A model generated the notes under the pieces. That model saw nothing but the letters and a program-made list of their open reading frames with translations. It did no database searches and had not been told where the DNA came from. DNA of 64,000 bases, taken from positions 30,320,501 to 30,384,500 of the forward strand of contig JAKSXM010000007.1 of assembly GCA_022575985.1 (NCBI GenBank), read 5' to 3'. This DNA comes from Anagrus nilaparvatae. Lineage: Eukaryota > Arthropoda > Insecta > Hymenoptera > Mymaridae. The position numbers and the translations under genes were made by a program. Shown in pieces: positions 57,108 through 64,000 of the stretch (positions are counted from its first letter, which is position 1; every line of letters starts with the position of its first letter).

Positions 57108-57756
57108 CTATACAAATGCAGCATTCAGTCTAGATATCAAGTAATTGAAATGAAGAACAGAAAGTTCTTTTAAGTAGAGATGAGCGTATTCCAAACTTAA
57201 ATTGCATTCTGTGTCTTTTTTTTCTTCGTTCATTTGATTTTGTAAATTTTCGCTAACCTTTTCGTCAAAACGTTCGCAGATTTGTCTCACACCTTTAGCG
57301 TTAATTTGTGAAATAATTTTTTTCCACTCTCGTTCAAACAATCGATTAAATAACTGATGAAATTTTTTTGTAACATAGATAGATAATCGGTTTTTGAATG
57401 TAAAAGTTGAAACTTATAATTCATGGAATTTACTATATTTTTTAAAACGATAAAACTGACTTTTTGCAAAACTAAACTCACTTTTGATTTCTTATTATTA
57501 TTATCAGATTGGGTATCTTCGTAAGATATCTCTATTGCTCTGATATTTTTCTGCAAAAGAAGTCGTCGATTTTTTGGAAATATAAGCGTAAGGACTGCAA
57601 GCCGTCATAGTCGAGAGCCAAATACCCAAAATTGAAATTGTTGTCGCATAGTCGGAAAACGAATTCAAATTCAGTTTCAGACTTATCCAATCCAAAACCG
57701 ATGTAAACTTTTTTCGTAAAAGATTTGTTGATGCCGTAAAAAGATGAAAGCAGCAA
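57108..57756 (-). pseudogene. Polinton conserved unknown protein, frameshifted
   Basis: Three overlapping frames (57756-57532, 57556-57287, 57341-57108) read as one protein of about 215 residues with two frame changes, near 57550 and 57335. The N-terminal part (KKVYIGFGLDKSETEFEFVF, DYDGLQSLRLYF) looks like a compact beta-rich domain; the C-terminal half is helical (FEREWKKIISQI, LYLKELSVLHFNYL). It sits directly downstream of the protease, the position of a small conserved protein of unknown function in related elements. I infer the relation from position and general pattern only. Confidence 0.5.
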
Positions 57757-57795
57757 ATTTTGGTTTGAGCAGGTTATGATGATTTTTTTTTAAAT

Positions 57796-58356
57796 TTAAA
57801 ATGATAATGTTTTGCAGTTGCAATTATGTAATCTCAGGCCTCTGCTTATTCCTTTACCGAAGTACTCGTTCGAATGACTAAAGGCGTGGTTTCTACGATT
57901 TATTTTATATCTTGCATTGCGTTTGAGTCTGTTGACGTAATGCGCAGCTATTCTGTCATTTAGTTTTAAGTCTGTTGTAAATTTATTTAAAAAATCTTTC
58001 ATTTTTAATCCACGAGACATGTACTGCAAAAACATGATGCAAAATTGACCACAGACGTTTGATGATGCACTTTGAAGTTGTCTTGTATTCCAGGTGAATC
58101 GCTTATAGTTTTTTCTTAAACGTCTGACGTGATTTATCACGTATGGTGCTAATCCATAGCTGTCAAAAAATAAAACATGTCCTCTGCAATTAACGTAAAC
58201 GGCTACTCAATGCTGACCAGGTAGTGAATTGCCTTGGGTGTTGAATACGAAAGCAACAGGCTTTGTCCAGAGTCGAGGTATCTTGTCGCTTGGAAAAACC
58301 CCAACCGTGTGAGAGGGTATCTTATATATAAATCCCAAAATTTCTAAGCTGTTCAT
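57796..58356 (-). pseudogene. Adenain-like cysteine protease, one nonsense codon
   Basis: Related to adenovirus maturation protease (Ulp1-like fold), which processes capsid proteins. I place the start at Met 58356, just after the stop of the preceding gene (58359). Visible: VGVFPSDKIPRLW, the histidine segment GNSLPGQH (catalytic His), then TGA at about 58207-58209 where the family has tryptophan, then VAVYVNCRGHVLFFDSYG (acidic residue of the triad) and SNVCGQFCIMFLQY (CGxFC motif with the nucleophile). About 186 codons, a normal length. Except for the stop the catalytic residues are present. It belongs to the capsid module with the major and minor capsid genes. Confidence 0.8.
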
Positions 58357-58358
58357 TT

Positions 58359-58880
58359 TTATGCGTCTACTGTGTCTTCCCCTTGAGATAGATTTTTCAA
58401 ATTTTGATTTAACCAAACCTTTAGTCGTTGAGCATTGTTAAGTGCGCAGCTGTATTTCTCGTGATTGAATTTTATTGAATGCTGTATGCAATATAAATTT
58501 TTCCGTGGTAAATTTTGGAAAGATGGACAATCGATTTCCAACTCTAAATTTATAACTTCGTTTGCTATGATTTTGTGTAGAAATACTACCTTGTCACGAC
58601 CACGAACCTAAACTTTTCTTGCTTTTTTTGAGATTGATTGTAAATTTTTCGTCAAAATTTTGCCAGTTATGTCTCCGTGAAACCAATTTAATCCGTGGTG
58701 GTTGTGGGTTAACCAATTATTTTGTCGTTGGGAGTCGTATGATATTTTTGTAGAATTTTATGGAGGTTTTATTATCCAGTGGCATAAAAAATCGTCATTT
58801 AGTGCAAATACGGAAACCTCCTTAGGTAGTAAAAGTCCGTCGATTCCCTTGAAAAATTGTGCATCAATGACTATATCCAT
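58359..58880 (-). pseudogene. Polinton conserved unknown protein with two stops
   Basis: From ATG 58880 one frame runs to TAA at 58359: MDIVIDAQFFKGIDGLLLPK at the start, a central RQNNWLTHNHHGLNWF segment, VRGRDKVVFLHKIIANEVIN, and CPSFQNL with a cysteine/histidine-containing tail. Two in-frame stops (about 58765 and 58611) interrupt it. The pattern of an N-terminal DxxxD-like beta region, NxxLxxxHHGLxW and KxxFL is one I associate with a recurrent unannotated protein of insect Polintons. Function unknown; a nuclease-like fold is conceivable but unproven. Confidence 0.55.
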
Positions 58881-58919
58881 GATATAAAAAAAAACCTATT
58901 TAACGTTAATAAACGTTGA

Positions 58920-59600
58920 TTAACCGCTAAAGTCGATGAAACATTGACGAGAGGCGTCGATTTCACATATTGAATTGTACTCGGAGTAAATTATACAGTT
59001 TATAGTTTTTGTAAGAACCTTTGCGAAACGTACGTCTATCCACACGGTTCCGTGTTTTACTAGGTTCCAATGACTCTCGTTAGCTGATAGATCAGGGGTT
59101 AAGTCGAAAGCAAAAAGACAATAGCCATTTGGGTAAGACAGCCTGCTGATGGAGTTGCCTTGATTGTGAATATGTACACCGGTACCGCTGAATAGAGTAT
59201 GATAAGCCTCTACGTATGCAGAGTTTTTCCCTGTGAAAACTGGCTGTAACGGAGACGAGGGTATTTGTTGACCTTCCACGTACATGGACAAGTAATTTAA
59301 GTCAAAGTTTTGAAAGTTGAAGGGATTGAGTTGTCGATCTCCTTTATAAGCTTTGTTTGTTACAAATCCTAGAATAATACGCTTAGGTATTTGACCAATA
59401 ATGACAGAGTCTATTGAATGACTGAGAATTCCTTCAGATATAGCGACTTATTTAAAGTCGACTTTTGTTAAATCATACTTGGCTGTTGTTTTTGACAGTG
59501 TATTAGCATGGGCTATTAGCACACCGGGACTTATCTTAACCCTACGAATTTGTAAGGTAGCTTCTTCAAAGTGTACGTGGAAGGAACCCGTCTCGTCCAT
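58920..59600 (-). pseudogene. Polinton major capsid protein, C-terminal part
   Basis: The double jelly-roll major capsid protein builds the icosahedral shell. Only the C-terminal ~227 codons remain, from about 59600 to the TAA at 58920: RRVKISPGVLIAHANTL, GQIPKRIILGFVTNK, NPFNFQNFDLNYLSMYVEGQ and, near the end, CLFAFDLTPDLSA followed by WIDVRFAKVLTKTINCIIYS. One in-frame TAA at 59448-59450 interrupts it. The N-terminal half (family length is about 400-600 residues) is missing: the frame begins abruptly beside the end of the minor capsid gene, which itself lacks its C-terminus, so one deletion removed both. Confidence 0.78.
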
Positions 59601-60211
59601 TATTGTAAAAGCCGGCCGGGCTTAGGTATATTAGCGAGTAAATTAGGCTGTCTTTCAGCTGTAACTTGTACTTTTCCTGGAGCCCGAAGCTCGTACGTAC
59701 TTTTTTCAAAACCTAAAATTTTTCTAATTTTTTCAGAAATTTCCAAGCTATGCAGAGCGTTACTTTTGCAACTTTCGTTACAAATCAATTTCAGAACGAC
59801 ATAACCTCCGCGATTACTCGTGAAGCCAAAATGCGGTCGTACAGATCTGAGTAAGTTTAGCTCGTCTAAAAGTACCTGTATGTTTGCAAATATACCGGGA
59901 CAAATATGCGAAACAATTTTTGGGTCTGCTTTCGGAAATCGAGGTTGAATTACAATTGCATTATCCTCTGGGAATTGTTTTTTGTTTCCGGAGAAATGCT
60001 TAATTTCGTTCGCTACTCTCGTGTATTCTGAATTCTTTTTCACGTGATGCATAGTCATTGATATTTGAATTTCTGTTAAAGCTACGCTCCACTCGCCAGC
60101 CAAATCAATCTGTTTTGGTAGGTACGTAATAAAATGCGTTGTCATGTTGTTGGTATAAATTTGCATACTGCTGTTGCTCGGTAGTTCAATAGAAAATTGA
60201 TTCTTCCCCAT
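59600..60211 (-). pseudogene. Polinton minor capsid (penton-like) protein, C-terminally truncated
   Basis: An intact frame of 203 codons starting MGKNQFSIELPSNSSMQIYT; the LPSNSS stretch and LPKQIDLAGEWSVALTEIQI are typical of the minor capsid/penton candidate of Polintons. The N-terminal domain is complete, with SEKIRKILGFE near its end, but the protein stops about half-way compared with the usual 350-450 residues. The last residues (KPGRLLQ) look like read-through into foreign frame after a deletion junction at about 59600-59625. Starts 3 bases after the integrase stop. Confidence 0.7.
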
Positions 60212-60213
60212 GT

Positions 60214-61307
60214 TTAGATATCAATCAAATCACTAGCCCGAATCCAAGAGTTGAATTTAGCAGGATAACCGCGCCAACTAACGAGGTATTTCTTAGATTT
60301 ACCGCGACCCTTTGTTTGTAAAATTTCGTTAATTTCAAATGCAGCCTCGTTCAAGTTTTTCCCGACAGGACAAAGTTCTTCCTCGTAGTAAATTCCGTCT
60401 ATAATTTCACCGTCCAAATCTTCCAAAGTATACACTGGTGTTTGCCTTGCAGTGGAAACGCGTGCAATTTTAAATAATTCTAATGTCCACCCACTTTCGT
60501 AAACTTTTCGGAAAACGTCTGGAGCACGACTGATGCGCACCACTGAACCAACGCTATATTTTGGTGTTTTTTTGTTTTTTTTTTTTTTTCATTGCACCAC
60601 GTATACCGTTTTGCCAGATTGAAGCGGGCAATGTCGGCATTATGTAAGTTCACACTAGCAGGAGTCATCTTTGTACCTGAATATACGGTGTGGTTGTAAG
60701 AATGCACGATAGATTGTAAAACATCGATGTATCTGCGTGTATTTTTACGCGTAAAATAACGCCACAAACGATGTTTTATAGTTTGAATGACGCGTTTTGC
60801 TATTGCACTTTTAGCGTCGGGATTCCGATTCAAACGAAACTCAATATTAAACTCGTTGAAAACATTTTGAACCACTTTAGCTGTAAACTCACGGCCTTTA
60901 TCCGATTGAAATACCACTGGTAGTTTATAGGGGTTTTTGGTGAAAATTTTACGCAGAGCGCCAGCTACAGAAGCACCAGACTTGTCTTAAAGCGGTTCTA
61001 CCCATAAAAATTTACTCAAAGCATCAATAACGAAGAGAACAAAAGTATAATTGTCGTTCAAAGATTTTATCGAACGAAAATCTGCCAAGTCAGCATCAAA
61101 ACAGTCATAAATATTTGACACGTTGTACGTGCGACGGGGAAAATTTTTTCTAACCGATTTATGTAATGTATATGCGTCCTGTTCGCTCAACCAATTTTTT
61201 ACTTTTTGTTTTGTATCTTTGCCAAATTTGTTTTTTGTTTTTTGCAATAAATAGTGAGCCCCAGCGAACGAAGGAGGTTGCTCTGGATCGTAATACAATT
61301 TATTCAA
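60214..61307 (-). pseudogene. Polinton integrase (retroviral-type DDE) with chromodomain
   Basis: Reading from Met 61307: an N-terminal zinc-type region lacking clear HHCC, the core with DADLADF (Asp73), then TAA at 60987-60989 (codon 107), then the same frame continues with FQSDKGREF (Asp136) and NPDAKSAIAKRVIQ. Codon 171 (60795-60797) is lysine at the position of the catalytic glutamate, so D-D-35-E is broken. A frameshift in the A-run at about 60567-60589 leads to an SH3-like segment and a C-terminal chromodomain (60543-60214; KKYLVSWRGYPAKFNSWI). Integrase inserts the element DNA; this one cannot. Confidence 0.87.
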
Positions 61308-62405
61308 TTAACCTTTCATTCTTAACTTTTTTATTAATATTTTTCGTCTTCTTGATATTATTATTATTATTTTTACTAACTGACGTTATATTTTTTTTTT
61401 TTGCTTGTTCGTTAACAATGAGCTTTTGATTCTTCCTCGTAGTCTTCTTCTTTTTCTTTTTTATCACTTTTTCATTCTTTGTGTTTTTATTTTTATTTTT
61501 TTTTCTTATTAAAACCAATAGCTTTTTGAATTCAATCGAAAAATTTCTCAAAAGTTATTTTTGAAACCATACAGCAGGCCGTCACTAACGCGGCAGTCCT
61601 CTCGTCTAGTTCGGCGTCGAAGGACAACATGCGGGAAAATGCTTTCTCGGCTAAAACTCGATCAACTTTACGCCGGTCTTTGTTTTTCGAGTAATCCTTG
61701 TCATGTTGTAAGCACGCTTTGTCAAGCGGATTTATCCCGTGATTATTTTGTTGCAAACGCTCATCCAGATGCAAAACTCGTACCCGTTTAAATGCATTTC
61801 AAACGGTAATAAATCAATAAGTCCTTAAAAAATGCTATTTTGATCGGAAGGATCAATTTCTCCTACACCTATAGGTTCAACTGTAATCTCGATTGGATTT
61901 TCCGTTTCTTGCTGAAATACTTTTTGGTTTTTTTTTACTTGATACGAATCCATTGTTTTAGCGGTGAATTAGCTGGTGAACGAAACAACGACGACGAACG
62001 TCCGGGAACACTCTGGTTAAGTTTTTTTTTTCTTTTCAAACTTTTGTTGGGCGTTGTTGTTGCTGTTGGACTTGTATTTGATGACGATGCAGAGTCTATT
62101 GGTGACGCATCTCCTGCGTCGAGAGCGTCCTTGAAAGTCGAATCGTTTACCAATGCAAACGTTTTATTTTTGCGCAGTGGTGTACTCGCCGAGTGCAACG
62201 GAGACGCTAAAATCGAATGCGACGCCGTAGAAGTAGAAGAAGCAGAATGAGGTGCAACTGCAACTCCTTCTCTCCAAAATTCTTGGTTTCCAACAAAGTT
62301 TTCAGGTAGACCTGCAGCTCGAAGTGCAGCACAAAACTGATCCCGTCCCGCTGCTCTGATTCTTTTTCTAGATCTCATACTGTTTTTTACTTTTGAATTT
62401 GTCAC
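61300..62405 (-). pseudogene. Polinton phospholipase A2-domain protein, frameshifted
   Basis: I read three pieces as one gene. (1) 62405-61935: Ser/Ala/Thr-rich N-terminal region preceded by a basic RKRIRAAGRDQF stretch. (2) After slippage in an A-run near 61927 and a stop at about 61822, an acidic EITVEPIGVGEIDPSD segment leads to the PLA2 start, LPFEMHLNGYEFC. (3) In another frame LDERLQQNNHGINPLD and ACLQHDKDY, the parvovirus-VP1-type active-site H-D, then after 61545 a lysine/asparagine-rich tail to 61300. The GPG calcium-binding loop that should lie between pieces 2 and 3 is missing. The family domain helps particles breach membranes; this copy is dead. Confidence 0.72.
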
Positions 62406-62691
62406 CTTTTCGCTCGACAGTCAGTAATCTTAGTAATCGGGCGTGTCTTCTGAGGCGATTTTTTTCAGCCGGTTTAAGCGGTACGTTGCCTCTCAAAATA
62501 TTTAATAAGCATTCGCATATACACTTGATGAGATCGCGATCCGCAGCACTGAGTAAAACGACCCTGTGTCTGCTCTCCAGGTGATTCAATGCTCTCAAAA
62601 TATTTGCATGCTTTTTGGATATGGGGCACTTTTTACTGGTACAGCTGCTGCTGCTGCTGCTGCTATTACTGCGTCTTTTCGTCGCCATCAT
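62368..62691 (-). CDS. Small basic leucine-rich Polinton protein
   Basis: Intact 107-codon frame: a Ser/Cys-rich N-terminus (polyserine from a CTG repeat at 62640-62663), then a helical domain with KCICECLLNILRGNVPL and RLRRHARLLRLLT and a lysine-rich end. This LRGNVPL-x-LRRH pattern recurs beside the ATPase in Polinton/adintovirus-like elements; function unknown, nucleic-acid binding plausible from its charge. Its ATG overlaps the ATPase stop by 4 bases (ATGA) and its end overlaps the next gene by 38 bases, a compact viral-type arrangement. One of the few unbroken genes here. Confidence 0.65.
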   Translation of the reverse strand: MMATKRRSNSSSSSSSCTSKKCPISKKHANILRALNHLESRHRVVLLSAADRDLIKCICECLLNILRGNVPLKPAEKNRLRRHARLLRLLTVERKGDKFKSKKQYEI

Positions 62692-63532
62692 ACGTAAATG
62701 ACTGAGGACATGGGAGGAATTTTTTTCCTTTTCTTTGCCCTGGATGAATATGCATTTATCGGTACGTAAACCTTCTGGTACTTTTGGAACCTTTCGTGCG
62801 GAAAAATATTTGCTCTGAAACGTATAATTTCGGGAGTCGACTGCTTGAGATCAACTAAAAGATAACCGTGAGGTCTGGTGGTGGCATCCAGATAAGCCTG
62901 TTGTACAAAGAGTAGGTTTTCAGGGTACAATTGATGAGCCAAATAACGTATCTGTGACTTGTCTCTCGGATTTTTAAGTAACATCAAGTAATTCGAGTTT
63001 AAAGAAATATCTCGATGATTTTTGCCTTTGTGAAACAAGTTTTGCGTGGTGAAAAATACGCTCAGGTTACCGTGATGACTGCCTTTGGTAAATAAATTTA
63101 AAATATCATCGCAATCCGAAGACTCGATCAAAAGATCGTCGAGAATCAAAAGTTTCGCCTTGTCTCTGTCGCGCAAGTAATCCGCAGAATCGAGTAGACC
63201 TTCTCGAAACTCGATGTTTTCGCCTAATTTTTTATAAGTATCCTGCCAGATAGAGTAGTACAAAAAAATTTGATCGAATGGTCGACCGTTAAGCTGGTCA
63301 ACATAATCGAGGTAATTTTTTATGAAAATAGTTTTTCCAGCGCCTTTATTTTTTTTCTGCATAAACGCAGTTTAATTAATGGACGACGTGACCTAAATGT
63401 GCGTAAATAAGAAGAAAAAAAACATCAAAGTTAGATTGTGATTTAAAAAAAAATAAATTTTAAATGCAAACCTGTAGCTCCACTAATCATACAAGTCCAT
63501 GAATGTTTCCAAGCGCGATAAAAATGATCCAT
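62688..63532 (-). CDS. Polinton DNA-packaging ATPase (FtsK/A32-like), probably spliced
   Basis: The ATPase pumps DNA into capsids. The long frame (63362-62688) contains GAGKT (second half of Walker A), KAKLLILDDLLIE (Walker B), then SVFFTTQNLF (sensor motif) and SNYLMLLKNPRDK. It starts within the P-loop, so an N-terminus is missing. Upstream, ATG 63532 opens MDHFYRAWKHSWTCMISGAT, exactly the sequence expected before GAGKT, followed by a GT (63471-63470). An AG at 63345-63344 lies immediately before the GAGKT codons in matching phase. I therefore propose exon 1 63532-63472, intron 63471-63344 (128 nt), exon 2 63343-62688, about 238 codons, a normal length. Confidence 0.75.
63344..63471 (-). 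other. Proposed intron inside the ATPase P-loop
   Basis: Donor GTTTGC, acceptor AATAAAG|GC, no strong polypyrimidine tract. A closer CAG (63359-63357) would give an immediate stop, so the AG at 63345-63344 is the only fitting acceptor. An insertion that disables the gene is the alternative. Confidence 0.5.
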
Positions 63533-63535
63533 TTT

Positions 63536-63668
63536 TTAGTTGACAGCGTGCAAAATCTTCGGTGCATAAAGTCTTATCGTAAACGCGCCTGCAATCAAAA
63601 CGGCTGCAGTTGCTGCTGCTGCAAGCTCGATTTGGCTCGCGCAGCGTCTAGCTAATATACATTTCTTT
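63536..63668 (-). pseudogene. Small alanine-rich membrane ORF upstream of the ATPase
   Basis: About 44 codons end at TAA 63538-63536, four bases upstream of the ATPase ATG. The frame has a basic start (LARRC), a hydrophobic stretch ELAAAATAAVLIAGAFTIRLY long enough for one membrane pass, and a short tail. No ATG is present in frame, so it is truncated, starts at a non-ATG codon or is the 3' exon of a longer gene. Its higher GC content and tight spacing to the ATPase make it a credible element gene. Confidence 0.4.
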
Positions 63669-64000
63669 TTTCATTAAACTATAAACGATAATTACATAAA
63701 AACAGAAAAAGAATTCATTACATAGTTTGACACATAATACAAAGAAAAAAAATATTTTTTTCATTTTTGCTGATAATGCAATAAATACCCTTAGAAGATA
63801 CTTACTTTACATTCTAACAAAGAACCATTTATTTTTGATATGATGTGATCACTATAACGGTATATTTATTTTTTTTTTTTTAAGAGGATTCAAATAACAA
63901 AGCAGTAAATAATAAATATAAAATAATTATTGAAATCGTAAAATCAAAAATAACATGTCCAATTTATTTATTTCTTTTTCATTTTCCCTAACAATGGCTT
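63669..64000. other. No gene recognised at the window end
   Basis: AT-rich. Whether this is the Polinton end, an interior decayed part (for example DNA polymerase) or host DNA cannot be decided from the window. Confidence 0.4.

Larger units (their letters stand above)
57108..63668 (-). mobile_element. Polinton/Maverick (adintovirus-like) element, decayed
   Basis: All genes run on the minus strand with overlaps or short gaps: small membrane ORF, packaging ATPase, small basic protein, PLA2-domain protein, integrase with chromodomain, minor capsid, major capsid, conserved unknown, adenain-like protease, conserved unknown. This set is characteristic of Polintons/adintoviruses. Nearly every gene carries a stop, frameshift or deletion. 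The protein-primed family-B DNA polymerase is not visible, and the terminal inverted repeats are not found in the window; the right end may lie beyond 64000. Composition is less AT-rich than the flanks. Confidence 0.88.

Noticed and set aside
61166..61429. 87-codon hydrophobic plus-strand frame in the Polinton
   Set aside because: Shadow of the lysine-rich minus-strand coding sequence (AAA codons read as TTT).

Overview
This is a eukaryotic, very AT-rich window, most likely from an insect. The evidence is an R1-clade non-LTR retrotransposon, Jockey-like LINEs, Penelope-like elements, Helitrons, TA-inserting DNA transposons, fold-back elements and a Polinton/Maverick (adintovirus-like) element, all in an otherwise gene-poor background. 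Species cannot be read from the sequence; a parasitoid wasp would fit but is a guess. No complete host gene is present. The only good host-gene candidate is one exon on the minus strand at 56071-56302.

Left part (1-17 kb): fold-back elements at 719-1240, 9070-10057 and 12985-15095; a piggyBac-like terminus ending at a TTAA (1737-1775); two Penelope-like fragments with a degenerate GIY-YIG domain (2050-2402 and 4669-5590, minus), the second bounded by inverted ~390-bp repeats; a 3' fragment of an R1-clade LINE (3297-4512); a degraded Jockey-like LINE (10925-12830, minus) interrupted by a tRNA-related SINE with a 12-bp target duplication; and a TA-inserting TIR element (15898-17001).

Middle (17-40 kb): a ~450-bp tandem family is split by a 7.5-kb Helitron on the minus strand (19759-27303). 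This Helitron carries most of the window's satellite DNA: three tandem arrays, with inverted repeats around the largest. To its right are a pogo-like element (28515-31478) with another TIR element and a long palindrome inside it, a second Helitron (33480-34671), a near-perfect ~650-bp palindrome with Penelope-like ends (34974-35625), a Jockey-like 3' end, a TIR element inside a tandem repeat (38356-39526) and a PIF1-helicase remnant.

Right part (40-57 kb): inverted ~200-bp termini at 40465 and 55091 suggest one 14.6-kb DNA transposon. Inside are a broken transposase-like gene (47806-50025), remnants of a second, intron-containing gene with a SAM-like segment, a nested 5-kb R1-clade LINE (41170-46255), fold-back elements, and a canonical hammerhead ribozyme (53134-53207) between ~100-bp direct repeats spaced 500 bp apart.

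Right end (57.1-63.7 kb): a degenerate Polinton/Maverick, all genes on the minus strand. From upstream to downstream these are a small membrane protein, packaging ATPase (probably with a 128-nt intron inside the P-loop), a small basic protein, a phospholipase A2-domain protein, integrase with chromodomain, minor capsid protein, major capsid protein, a conserved unknown, adenain-like protease, and another unknown. It once combined capsid formation, packaging and integration. It is now inactive: the integrase has lost its catalytic glutamate, the PLA2 its calcium loop, and a deletion joins the minor and major capsid genes. No family-B DNA polymerase is visible in the window.
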